Assembly: GCF_001298265.1 (NCBI RefSeq)
Contig: NZ_LGSZ01000047.1
Coordinates: forward strand, 124,001-188,000
DNA: 64,000 nucleotides
Origin: Allobosea vaviloviae
GTDB taxonomy: Bacteria; Pseudomonadota; Alphaproteobacteria; Rhizobiales; Beijerinckiaceae
Direction of reading: 5' to 3'
How positions within the stretch are numbered: the stretch's first letter is position 1; each line of letters starts with the position of its first letter. Below are positions 17,793 to 25,525 of the stretch, piece by piece. Both the position numbers and the translations under genes were made by a program. A model generated the notes under the pieces. It saw nothing but the letters and a program-made list of their open reading frames with translations, was not told the DNA's origin and searched no databases.

Positions 17793-18451
17793 CGCCGGCC
17801 GATCAGCATGAAGCGGGTATAGTTCTTCGTCGGCAGGGCGCCGGCGAACAGCGTCTCCGACAAGCCCGCCTGCGCCTTGAAGGCCTCCAGCGAGGCGACG
17901 CAGCTGCGATGATCGGGCTCGCGGAAATAGTCGTTGGACTGGAGCAGCAGCGGCAGCCCGGGCGGCAGGGTCGCGAGCCAGCCCGGCACATCCGCCAGAT
18001 GCTCGCAGCTCGTATTGATGACGAGGCCGGGCGCGGAGTCCTGGCCGGCGAAGTCGAGCGCCATCATGTCGGCGGTCACCGCCCTGAACCGTCCCGCCGC
18101 GACATGGCGACGGTTCAGCCGCTCGGCGACATCGGCACAAGTCGAATCGAGGTCGACGCTGACCACAGCCGGGATCGTCAATCGCTCATCGGCCAGCAAC
18201 AGCGCGCCAAGCACGCCATACCAGGCGCCCAGCACCCAGACAGGCCCCTGAGGCTGCGGCAGGACCTGCGCCAGCGCATCAACCAGCCAGCGCTTCGAGC
18301 CGATCTGCTTGTGATTGAAGGCGATCCAGATCTCGGGTGGCATGTCGTCGGCGACGAGGCGCGCGAGATCGGCCACCACGCTGTTGCCGGTGAGGGCTGC
18401 GACCCCGCGCAGAATGTCATAGAAGGCGTCGGGAGGCGTGGCGCGTGTCAT
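17789..18451 (-). CDS. SAM-dependent methyltransferase-like protein
   Basis: 220 residues. WVLGAWYGVLGALLL resembles a class I methyltransferase motif I region (a modified GxGxG), followed by VSVDLDSTCADVAERLN (motif II acidic residue) and FRAVTADMMALDF. LVINTSCEHLADVPGWLATLP fits motif IV. The role is inferred as glycan or lipid carrier methylation, because it is translationally coupled to glycosyltransferases. The ATG at 18451 was taken as start; a longer form would overlap the divergent gene. Only 11 bases separate it from the ATG at 18463 on the other strand. Confidence 0.65.
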   Translation of the reverse strand: MTRATPPDAFYDILRGVAALTGNSVVADLARLVADDMPPEIWIAFNHKQIGSKRWLVDALAQVLPQPQGPVWVLGAWYGVLGALLLADERLTIPAVVSVDLDSTCADVAERLNRRHVAAGRFRAVTADMMALDFAGQDSAPGLVINTSCEHLADVPGWLATLPPGLPLLLQSNDYFREPDHRSCVASLEAFKAQAGLSETLFAGALPTKNYTRFMLIGRR

Positions 18452-18462
18452 GCCGTATCGGG

Positions 18463-19077
18463 ATGGCGGAAGGTGCAGTGAAAGTGGCCGGACCATATGC
18501 AACTGCACCCGCAAAGGCCAGCGACGCGACGGCAGCGCCGTCGGGCATCCTGCTCCCGCACCTCTCCAGCCCGGCAGCCGCGCTACGGCAGGTGCTGGCG
18601 GCCCATGCGGTGCGATTCTGCGCGCATATCGTCGAGATCGGTGGCGCCGGCCTGCCGATCACCGGCTTCCTGACCCACCATCCGGAAACGGTCACGGTCA
18701 TTGACCCGAAGATCCCCGCCTTCTCCGCGACGACGCTCAACCATGCACCCTGCCGCGTGCGCCATCTCGCCGCCAAGCTTCAGGAGGTCGAGATCGTGCC
18801 GCCCGCCCCTTATGCGCTGGTGCTGCTGGGATTGTCGCTCAAGCCCTTCGGCCGGCGCGGCGCGACCCCGCCGGAGTTGCTCGCGCTCGCGGCGAATGCG
18901 CAGGTGCTGGTGATCGACTACGCGCTCGATCTCGAACGGGCTCAGGGCCAGATCGGCGCGCTGACCGCGACCCGGGCCGCGCCGCCGGCCATCGACCTCG
19001 CTTTGACGATCAACGACGAGGCCCTGATGGCTGCCGGCTTCGACCGCCGGCGCTTCCTCGTCTTCGGTGCGGCCTGA
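18463..19077 (+). CDS. Hypothetical protein, possible Rossmann/methyltransferase fold
   Basis: About 204 residues from the ATG at 18463; a GTG at 18478 is an alternative. HIVEIGGAGLPITGFLTHH looks like a nucleotide- or SAM-binding strand-loop-helix, followed by VTVIDPKIPAFSA (acidic residue after strand 2) and YALVLLGLSLKPFG. No family is recognised. It is transcribed divergently from the methyltransferase-like gene at 17789, with almost no intergenic space, so its promoter must lie inside that gene or leadered elements must overlap. Its stop is 3 bases from the convergent cyclase stop. Confidence 0.6.
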   Translation: MAEGAVKVAGPYATAPAKASDATAAPSGILLPHLSSPAAALRQVLAAHAVRFCAHIVEIGGAGLPITGFLTHHPETVTVIDPKIPAFSATTLNHAPCRVRHLAAKLQEVEIVPPAPYALVLLGLSLKPFGRRGATPPELLALAANAQVLVIDYALDLERAQGQIGALTATRAAPPAIDLALTINDEALMAAGFDRRRFLVFGAA

Positions 19078-19080
19078 ACC

Positions 19081-21018
19081 TCAAGACCCGGTCTCGTCGG
19101 ATTCTGCGGGCGCCTTGGCCACAGCCTTCTTGCGCGGGACTTTGCGGGGCTTTGAAGGAGGCTTCTCCTGCGGCCCGTTCGCCGCGACGACCTCTTCGCG
19201 TTCGACGATCTGCTCGCGCTCGATGACCTCCTGGGCGGTCTCCTCGACGACCTCCGCATCGATATCGACATCGCCCGCCGCCACCGCCGGAGCAGGCGCG
19301 GTGTCCGGTTCGTCATCTCGCGCCGCGATCTCGGGAGCGCTGGCGAAGCCATAGGCGTTCAGCGGTTTCTCGCGGCCTCGGAGCGCGATCTTGAGCAGCG
19401 TCGTACCGCGATAACTGCGTCCGCTCGCACGGATCGTCTCCTCCGAGACCAGGATATCGGCCAGCACCCGACGCGTCGCCGATTCGAGCTGGCTGGCCAC
19501 CGCCACGGTCTCGCCGACCGTGATCTCGCGCCGGCCGAGGCTGTCGTTCTCGACCGAACCCGTGATCGCCTGGCCGCTGTGAATGCCGATGCCGATGCGC
19601 AGCGGCAGCGGCAGCGCCGCACCGAACTCGCGGTTGAGCGCCTCGACGGCGCGCACGATGTCGGCAGCCGAACTGATCGCCGCCTGCGCCGCCTTGGCCG
19701 GTGTGCCATCCACCCCGAAAACGGCCATGAAGCCGTCGCCATAGAAGGCGTCGATGCGTCCGCCATGGGCCGCGATCGCCTGCGCCATCTCGTCGAAGAA
19801 GCGGTTGAGCAGGCCGATCAGTTCCTGCGGCAGCTGTCGTTCGGAGAGCGCCGAAAAGGCTCGCAGATCCGCCACGACGACGGTCAGGCCGCGCTTGCCG
19901 ACGCTGGCGTCCGGCGCCAGTTCGCCGGGGTTGGCCACCTTGAGTCGCGACGCCAGCAGAATCTGGACCTGCAAATCGTCACGCGGCCTGATCTGGCAGG
20001 CGAGACGAACCCGCTCGGGCGCCGAGATCCGGCGCAGCAACTTGGCTTCGTTCATGCCGGGCGCCGGCAGCGAGTCGGCCCCGTCCAGCACCAGCACGCG
20101 ACAGGTGGCGCAGCGTGCCCGACCGCCGCAGAGCGCCGCATGGGGAATGCCGAAGCGCCGGAACATCTCGAGCACGGTCAGCCCCGGCGCCAGCTTGCGC
20201 ACGCCATGGCCAACAAAGCGCACCGTGATCTGCCTGGTGGTGCGGACCCTGATCTCGCGGATGCCGACGAAGCCGACGAAACAGCCGACGAGGCCGTAGA
20301 AAACCGATTTCGCCCAGGTCACGTTCTGGTTGAACATGACGATCTGCGCGTCGGTCGTGACCTCCGGCTCCACCACCATGTGGCCGGCCTCGCGTCCAGC
20401 CACCGCGAAGCCGATCAAAGCCAGGACCGGGATCAGAATCGCGGCCAGCAGGAAGGGGTCGCGCCAGCGCTGGTAGCCATCGCGCGAACGCAGCGTGAAA
20501 TGCAGTCCGATGATGCCATGCACCCAGACGAGCAGCAGCAGCACGGACTGGGCGACGGCGAGCCCCGGCCAGAGCCGCCGCAGGACGGCTTGATAGCTTT
20601 CGTCGAGATTGAAGAAGGTGCCCATTACCCGCGTCCCGACGATGTGGTCGATCAGGAAGAGCGGGATCGCCAGACCGAGCGCGATCTGCAGCATCTCGCG
20701 CGCCGGCATCTTGAAGGTGCGGCGCTGGGCGACGCGCACGAGCGCGAAAAACGGATGCACGATCAGCGAGCCGTAGAGCGCGACCGTCCCTATCCACGAA
20801 TGCCACAGCCAGTAGCGCCACTCCTGCGCCTGCTCCATCACCGCAACGCCCGCGATGCCGGCGGCATGGTTGAGGAAATGGGTCGTCGCGAAGAACAGCA
20901 GCACCATGCCCGACACGAAGCGGATGTCGCGGCTCCACGAAGACACCTGGTCCATGCCGGCACCCATGCCCGATCCCATGCCGGGGCGTCCTGGGCCGAC
21001 CGTCTGCTGCAGGCTCAT
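19081..21018 (-). CDS. Membrane adenylate/guanylate cyclase with heme-anchor-like helices and a [2Fe-2S] domain
   Basis: 645 residues. About six hydrophobic helices lie between 33 and 252, with histidines placed like heme-b ligands (His47, His51, His73, His88, His125, His167, His173), resembling the succinate dehydrogenase-type diheme anchor reported for Sinorhizobium CyaC. A ferredoxin-like domain follows with Cys297-X5-Cys303-X2-Cys306-X34-Cys341. The class III cyclase domain (about 375-560) keeps both metal aspartates, Asp384 (VVADLRAF) and Asp428 (DAFYGDGFMAVFG). The tail (about 575-645) is acidic then Lys/Pro-rich. It should make cAMP (or cGMP) in response to quinone or redox state (inference). 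It is the third gene of the operon starting at 24213. Confidence 0.88.
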   Translation of the reverse strand: MSLQQTVGPGRPGMGSGMGAGMDQVSSWSRDIRFVSGMVLLFFATTHFLNHAAGIAGVAVMEQAQEWRYWLWHSWIGTVALYGSLIVHPFFALVRVAQRRTFKMPAREMLQIALGLAIPLFLIDHIVGTRVMGTFFNLDESYQAVLRRLWPGLAVAQSVLLLLVWVHGIIGLHFTLRSRDGYQRWRDPFLLAAILIPVLALIGFAVAGREAGHMVVEPEVTTDAQIVMFNQNVTWAKSVFYGLVGCFVGFVGIREIRVRTTRQITVRFVGHGVRKLAPGLTVLEMFRRFGIPHAALCGGRARCATCRVLVLDGADSLPAPGMNEAKLLRRISAPERVRLACQIRPRDDLQVQILLASRLKVANPGELAPDASVGKRGLTVVVADLRAFSALSERQLPQELIGLLNRFFDEMAQAIAAHGGRIDAFYGDGFMAVFGVDGTPAKAAQAAISSAADIVRAVEALNREFGAALPLPLRIGIGIHSGQAITGSVENDSLGRREITVGETVAVASQLESATRRVLADILVSEETIRASGRSYRGTTLLKIALRGREKPLNAYGFASAPEIAARDDEPDTAPAPAVAAGDVDIDAEVVEETAQEVIEREQIVEREEVVAANGPQEKPPSKPRKVPRKKAVAKAPAESDETGS

Positions 21019-21034
21019 GCCGGCACCCGCATCG

Positions 21035-21484
21035 TCAGTGAACCTTCTCTGCGTGAAGCGTAAAATTTGCCAGCCTGTACAGCCGCGAGGCGAGATCCCG
21101 CGTCAGCGCCAGGCTGAAATCCGGGATCGTCTCCATGAGCTCGAAGAACAGATCCTTTGGCAGCAGCAGCACGGTGACTGCGCTCTTCGCCGAAATCGAT
21201 CCGACATAGCTCTGGCCCGACAGCAGCGGCACGTCGCCGATCAGGCTGCCCGAATTGAGGTGGAACCGCGGCCCCTCTCCATTGGAGCGTTCATTCGAGA
21301 TCTCGACCTCGCCCTGCAGGACGACATAGACACCCTCGGGCTTTTCGCCCTCCGCGGCGATCTGGGCGCCGGCTTCGAAACTAAGCTTTTCACCCATCAG
21401 CGCGACGAGCTTGAGCCGCGGCAGCGGCAGCGCCCGGAACAGTGGAAGACGGCCCAGGCAAGCGATGTCTGCTTCGAGTGTCAT
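21035..21484 (-). CDS. Cyclic nucleotide-binding-like (CNB/Crp fold) protein without DNA-binding domain
   Basis: 149 residues. A single CNB beta-roll: GEKLSFEAGAQIAAEGEKPE, GVYVVLQGEVEIS, then the phosphate-binding cassette region GSLIGDVPLLSGQSYVGSIS (79-98). The normal cassette Glu is Asp here (Asp84), and the Arg that contacts the cyclic phosphate is replaced by Tyr/Val (92-95), so binding may be altered or lost. No helix-turn-helix follows. The ATG overlaps the ABC stop (ATGA), and the cyclase gene starts 16 bases after its stop, suggesting a regulatory link between the two partners. Confidence 0.88.
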   Translation of the reverse strand: MTLEADIACLGRLPLFRALPLPRLKLVALMGEKLSFEAGAQIAAEGEKPEGVYVVLQGEVEISNERSNGEGPRFHLNSGSLIGDVPLLSGQSYVGSISAKSAVTVLLLPKDLFFELMETIPDFSLALTRDLASRLYRLANFTLHAEKVH

Positions 21485-24213
21485 GGTCGCGCCTCCATCT
21501 GCTCGACGCCGCTGCGCCGTCTCGAAGGGGCGATGGCGTCACCAGCATCCCCATCGTCTTCGCTCTCGATCGTCCCGGAAGGGCCGTTGAAGACGATCCG
21601 CAGCGGAATGCCGTGGAGGAGAGTAGCATCCCCGACAAGAAGGACCAGTGTCATGCCCGCGCAATGTTCGCGCAGCCGGTCAAGAACCTCGTCGGGTTGC
21701 GACGAGGTAGCAAGAAAAGAGCCGACATCCAGCACGGCGATCTGCGGCGCCTTGATGAGCGCCTGCGCCAGCGGCACGGCAAGCTTCAGCCGGGCCGGCA
21801 GGAAGCGCCCCCGGATGCCGCAATCGGTGTTGAGCCCGATCCGGTAGAGCTCGCCGTCCAGCCCTGCCCGCGCCAGCGCCTTGCGCACGATCTGCGCCAC
21901 CTTCTTGCCGGCATCGGCGATGCCGTGGCCGACGCGCCCGAACATCAGGTTGTCGCGCAGGCTCGCGCCCAGCATCACTTTCTCGGGATCGTAGAAGTGG
22001 ACGTCTTCAGCGGCGTCGGCCGGGAGATGCGCCTTGAAGCTCTGGCGCGCACGCAGGATGCGCCGTTGCAGGCGCTCGTCGAGCAGGTTGAGCCGGTGTT
22101 TGGGCTCGATATAGCCCAGCGCCAGCGCGACCAGGTCGCGCTCCGCCACGGCGTCGAGCGGCATGCGCATATCGTGCTTGTTGAGCAGCACCGCGAGTTC
22201 GCCGAGCCTGTCCATGTCGGCGCCGGCCCCGAAGGAGTAACGCTCGAACAGCGCGTGTCCCTGCGGCAGACCGGCGAAGATTTCGACCACCGTCGCGGCA
22301 ATGCGCGAGCCGACGTCGACCAGCGGCTCGATCAGCGATTCCGCCTTGAGGATCGCATGCGCATAGGGCTCGAACAGCAGTGTCTCGTTGGCGAAGCGCG
22401 GCCCCATACGAGCACCGAAGATCAGGTTCTCGGCGATGGTGGCATTGGCATTGTAGCTCTCGGTGTCGAAGGGCGTGATCAGCCCCGCGAGCTTGCTGCG
22501 GCCGAGTTCATCGGCCACGGCCCGCCGCGCCTCGACGATCTGTGCCTTGGCTTCGGAGCGCAGCGATGCCGTCACCTTGCCGTCGAGGCCGAGTTCATAG
22601 ACGTCCTCGGCACAACCGAGCACGTCGAGCACGACCCCGACGCGGGCCGCCAGTTCGGTCTCGTCGGCGACGCCCGCGCCCTCGTAGTCGGTCCAGTCCG
22701 CCTCGAACGACAGCGGCGTATTGCCGGAGCGGATTGCCTCGACGAATCGGCGGTGCTCGATCGCCGTCACCTTGCCAGTGGGCTTGAGGCTCGGCCTGCG
22801 CCGCTTCAAGGGCAGCAGGATGTTGTCGCGGATCGTGCCGGCGATGATTTCGGTCTCGCTGCCGGCATAGCCGATCAGATGGCTCGCCCGCTCGACCGAC
22901 ATGCGCGACAGGGGCACACCGTCGATGATGACGCGGCCGGAATAGCTCATCGTCTGCCGGCCCAGGATCCGCCCGAGCACGTCGATCGCGCCGCCATGGG
23001 GACCGATCACGGCGACGGTGCCGGGTCTTGGAATCCGGACCGAGAGCGGCGTCAGCAGCGGTTGGCCACGGTTGTCCAGCATCTGCACGCCGTCGAGCCT
23101 GATCTCTCCGGTTTCCGGCAGGCGGGCGACGCCGTCGGCCTCGTCGAGCTCCATCGTCTCGTCGGCGTTGAACTGGGTGATCACCTGCTCGTATTTGATC
23201 GTCACGTCGTTGCGCTGCTGGTCCCAGTCGATCAGCTCCTTGATCGGTGGCGGCAGGTCGCGATAGGCGGCGATGACGGCGACGAGCTGGCCGATGTCGA
23301 GCCGGCCCTGCAGGGCGAAGAAGCCGCCGATCGCGTAGAAGAAGAACGGCGTGATCTGGGCCAGCAGGTTGTTCAGGAACTTGACCGCGAACTTGCGCTT
23401 GTAGAGCGCGTAGCGAATGTCGAAGAGCCGCCCCAGCCGTCCGGCGATGTCCGATTGGACGTAGGTCGTGGCACCATGGCCCTGGATCGTGGGGCCGGCA
23501 TCGACGATCTCGCCGATGCGGCCGGCAAGCTGGCGCGAGGCGATCTGCCGTTCACGACCGAGCCGAAGCTGCTCCCGGCGCAGGATCGGGATGATGATCG
23601 CCTGGGCCAGCACGATCAAGAGTGCGATCGAGCCGAGCCAGACGCTTTGGGCCATGATGAAGACCAGCGCGGTCAGGGCCTGGCTCAGCAGGAAGACCGG
23701 CTGGATGAAGGCGTCGCCGACGAAACCGCCGATCGGCTCGACCTCGTCCTTGATCATGCTGGCGACCTCGGCCGGCTTGACCGCGCGGATATCCTCCGGC
23801 CGGAAACGCATCAGCTGGCTGAACAGGTCGTAGCGCATGCGCCTGAGCATGCGCTCGCCGAGAATGCCTTTGCGGACGTTGATGACGTATTTGAACGCGC
23901 CGTTGACCAGGACGAGAAACAGGAAATAGCCGCTGAGGCCGAGCAGCAGGCCGAGCTGGCCCACCTGGAAACCCTCGAACAGCTTGAAGCTTGCGCCGCC
24001 CAGGAAGGACGGCAGGTGCAGCGTGAAATCGAGCAGCGTGGCGCTGGTTTTGCCGTCCTTGAACGCGCCGCCCTGGATCGCGTCGTTGACGATCCGCTTC
24101 GGTACGTCGAACGAGGCCCAGTAGAACGGGATCGAGGCGAGGATGATCAGCAGGACGATGATCTGTTCGCCGCGGCTCTTCTCCCAGACATAACGGAAGA
24201 GGTTGGTCTCCAA
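21481..24213 (-). CDS. ABC exporter-like protein with degenerate nucleotide-binding region
   Basis: 910 residues, far longer than a usual half-transporter (about 600). The N-terminal type I exporter membrane domain (helices near 18-36, 88-110, 165-212, 285-303) includes the coupling stretch RMRYDLFSQLMRFRPEDI. The ATPase part is abnormal: the Walker A position reads GPHGGAID (404-411) without the Lys-Ser/Thr, the LSGGQ position reads FLPAR (804-808), and Walker B reads IAVLDVG (825-831) without the catalytic Glu. Three Q-loop-like repeats occur (TIRDNILLP, TIAENLIFG, SLRDNLMFG). The start is a TTG at 24213 with AGGA upstream. It heads the CNB-cyclase operon. ATP hydrolysis is doubtful. Confidence 0.85.
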   Translation of the reverse strand: METNLFRYVWEKSRGEQIIVLLIILASIPFYWASFDVPKRIVNDAIQGGAFKDGKTSATLLDFTLHLPSFLGGASFKLFEGFQVGQLGLLLGLSGYFLFLVLVNGAFKYVINVRKGILGERMLRRMRYDLFSQLMRFRPEDIRAVKPAEVASMIKDEVEPIGGFVGDAFIQPVFLLSQALTALVFIMAQSVWLGSIALLIVLAQAIIIPILRREQLRLGRERQIASRQLAGRIGEIVDAGPTIQGHGATTYVQSDIAGRLGRLFDIRYALYKRKFAVKFLNNLLAQITPFFFYAIGGFFALQGRLDIGQLVAVIAAYRDLPPPIKELIDWDQQRNDVTIKYEQVITQFNADETMELDEADGVARLPETGEIRLDGVQMLDNRGQPLLTPLSVRIPRPGTVAVIGPHGGAIDVLGRILGRQTMSYSGRVIIDGVPLSRMSVERASHLIGYAGSETEIIAGTIRDNILLPLKRRRPSLKPTGKVTAIEHRRFVEAIRSGNTPLSFEADWTDYEGAGVADETELAARVGVVLDVLGCAEDVYELGLDGKVTASLRSEAKAQIVEARRAVADELGRSKLAGLITPFDTESYNANATIAENLIFGARMGPRFANETLLFEPYAHAILKAESLIEPLVDVGSRIAATVVEIFAGLPQGHALFERYSFGAGADMDRLGELAVLLNKHDMRMPLDAVAERDLVALALGYIEPKHRLNLLDERLQRRILRARQSFKAHLPADAAEDVHFYDPEKVMLGASLRDNLMFGRVGHGIADAGKKVAQIVRKALARAGLDGELYRIGLNTDCGIRGRFLPARLKLAVPLAQALIKAPQIAVLDVGSFLATSSQPDEVLDRLREHCAGMTLVLLVGDATLLHGIPLRIVFNGPSGTIESEDDGDAGDAIAPSRRRSGVEQMEARP

Positions 24214-24412
24214 CGGGCAATCCTGTCCGGCGCGTCAGGCAGCGCGCCCGTCTCTTGACCTGCTGCGACCATATGTGTGTCAGCTTTGCGTCGAGCGCAA
24301 TGTGGCGCTCACGAGGATCGCGAAAGGATGACGGCAAGATGCGCTTGTACCTTCACTGCAGCCAGCGCGTCACGGGAGTCGTCGAGAGCGCAGCAGGGCG
24401 CCGGATCGTGTG

Positions 24413-25426
24413 ATGCAGACATCGCTCCCGGCTCCGCTGAGCATGCTTCTGCGCGCCGGCATGAAGGCTGCCATACCGATCCTGGCCCTGGGCCTTTCAT
24501 CGTCACAGCCCGTCTCGGCAAAACAACCGGCCGACCCCTCCGATCTCGTTCTGCGGGACAGCTTCCACGACGGGCAATTCGCGCCCGGCAGCGGCCTTTT
24601 CTACAAGGACAATCCCGAGCAGCGCGCCGGACGGGTCGATTTCCAGCAGCGGCATGTCGCGACGGGACGCGCTGCCGTGACGCTCACCGTCGTGCCCGCC
24701 TGCCGTTCGCCCGGAGAGACCTGCAGCGAGAGGGCCGAGGTCTGGGAGCGCCCCAGCGTGCTGGCGCCCTATGACAGGCCGGTCTGGTACGGTTTTTCCA
24801 TGTATCTGGAGGATCCGCTGCCCCAGGACGACGGGCGCTATGTCATGGCGCAGTGGAAACGCGAGATCCTGCCCGAGGCGAAACGCGACTACTCGCCCTT
24901 CCTGGCGCTGCGACTTTATCGCGGGCGGCTCGGCGTCACGGTGGAAACCGACCTGATCGAATCCTTTCCCGTCGGCGGTGCTCAACGTCCCGATGGCTGC
25001 CGCGACGGGGAGGCACGGGCGCTGAGCCGGCCGACCGCGCGGCAGACGCGGGCCCTCGTCGCGATCGAGAGCGGCGCGTCGCCGTCCAACTATCCCGCGT
25101 ATTTCGACAGCTGTGCGCCCGGCATCACCGTGATCCGCCACGCCGATCTGCCGTCAGCCCAGCAGGGCTGGATCGATTTCGTCATCCGCTCGCAGCCGGG
25201 TCCCGACGGCGACGGCCATGTCGAGATCATCGCCAATGGCGTCCATATCGCCACCGTCAGGGGCCATATCGGCCATCGCGGGCCCGGTCTCGGCCAGAAC
25301 CAGTATTTCAAGTTCGGCCCCTATCGCGCCCCCGGCCATCGGCCCTGGAGCGTCAGCTATGGCGATTTCCGGCGCGGGCCCCGTTGCACCGATGTCATCC
25401 GCAGCGGCCAATGTCCGCCGCAATGA
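24413..25426 (+). CDS. Secreted polysaccharide lyase (heparin lyase I family)
   Basis: About 337 residues. A signal peptide, best read from an internal Met at 24461 (MKAAIPILALGLSSSQPVSA), shows export. The mature part has the jelly-roll pattern of PF14099-type lyases: VLRDSFHDGQF, CSERAEVWERPS, VWYGFSMYLEDPLPQDDGRY, MAQWKREI, GWIDFVIRSQPGPDGDGHVE and NQYFKFGPYR. It would cleave an acidic polysaccharide by beta-elimination in the periplasm or outside. Glycosyltransferase genes lie on both sides, so trimming a self-made exopolysaccharide is plausible. The start codon is uncertain (24410 GTG, 24413 ATG or 24461 ATG). Confidence 0.75.
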   Translation: MQTSLPAPLSMLLRAGMKAAIPILALGLSSSQPVSAKQPADPSDLVLRDSFHDGQFAPGSGLFYKDNPEQRAGRVDFQQRHVATGRAAVTLTVVPACRSPGETCSERAEVWERPSVLAPYDRPVWYGFSMYLEDPLPQDDGRYVMAQWKREILPEAKRDYSPFLALRLYRGRLGVTVETDLIESFPVGGAQRPDGCRDGEARALSRPTARQTRALVAIESGASPSNYPAYFDSCAPGITVIRHADLPSAQQGWIDFVIRSQPGPDGDGHVEIIANGVHIATVRGHIGHRGPGLGQNQYFKFGPYRAPGHRPWSVSYGDFRRGPRCTDVIRSGQCPPQ

Positions 25427-25525
25427 GAAGACCGGTCAAAAGCCATTGGCAAGATGGCACTTTCCACGTCTACTGACGTTGTCTTCTTCAGACGTTCAGA
25501 CGAGGCCATCCGGCGACAGCGGTTC

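Noticed and set aside
21442..24258. A 938-codon open frame on the plus strand opposite the ABC protein gene.
   Set aside because: It mirrors the codon pattern of the minus-strand gene in GC-rich DNA, has no family motif and overlaps a clear membrane protein.
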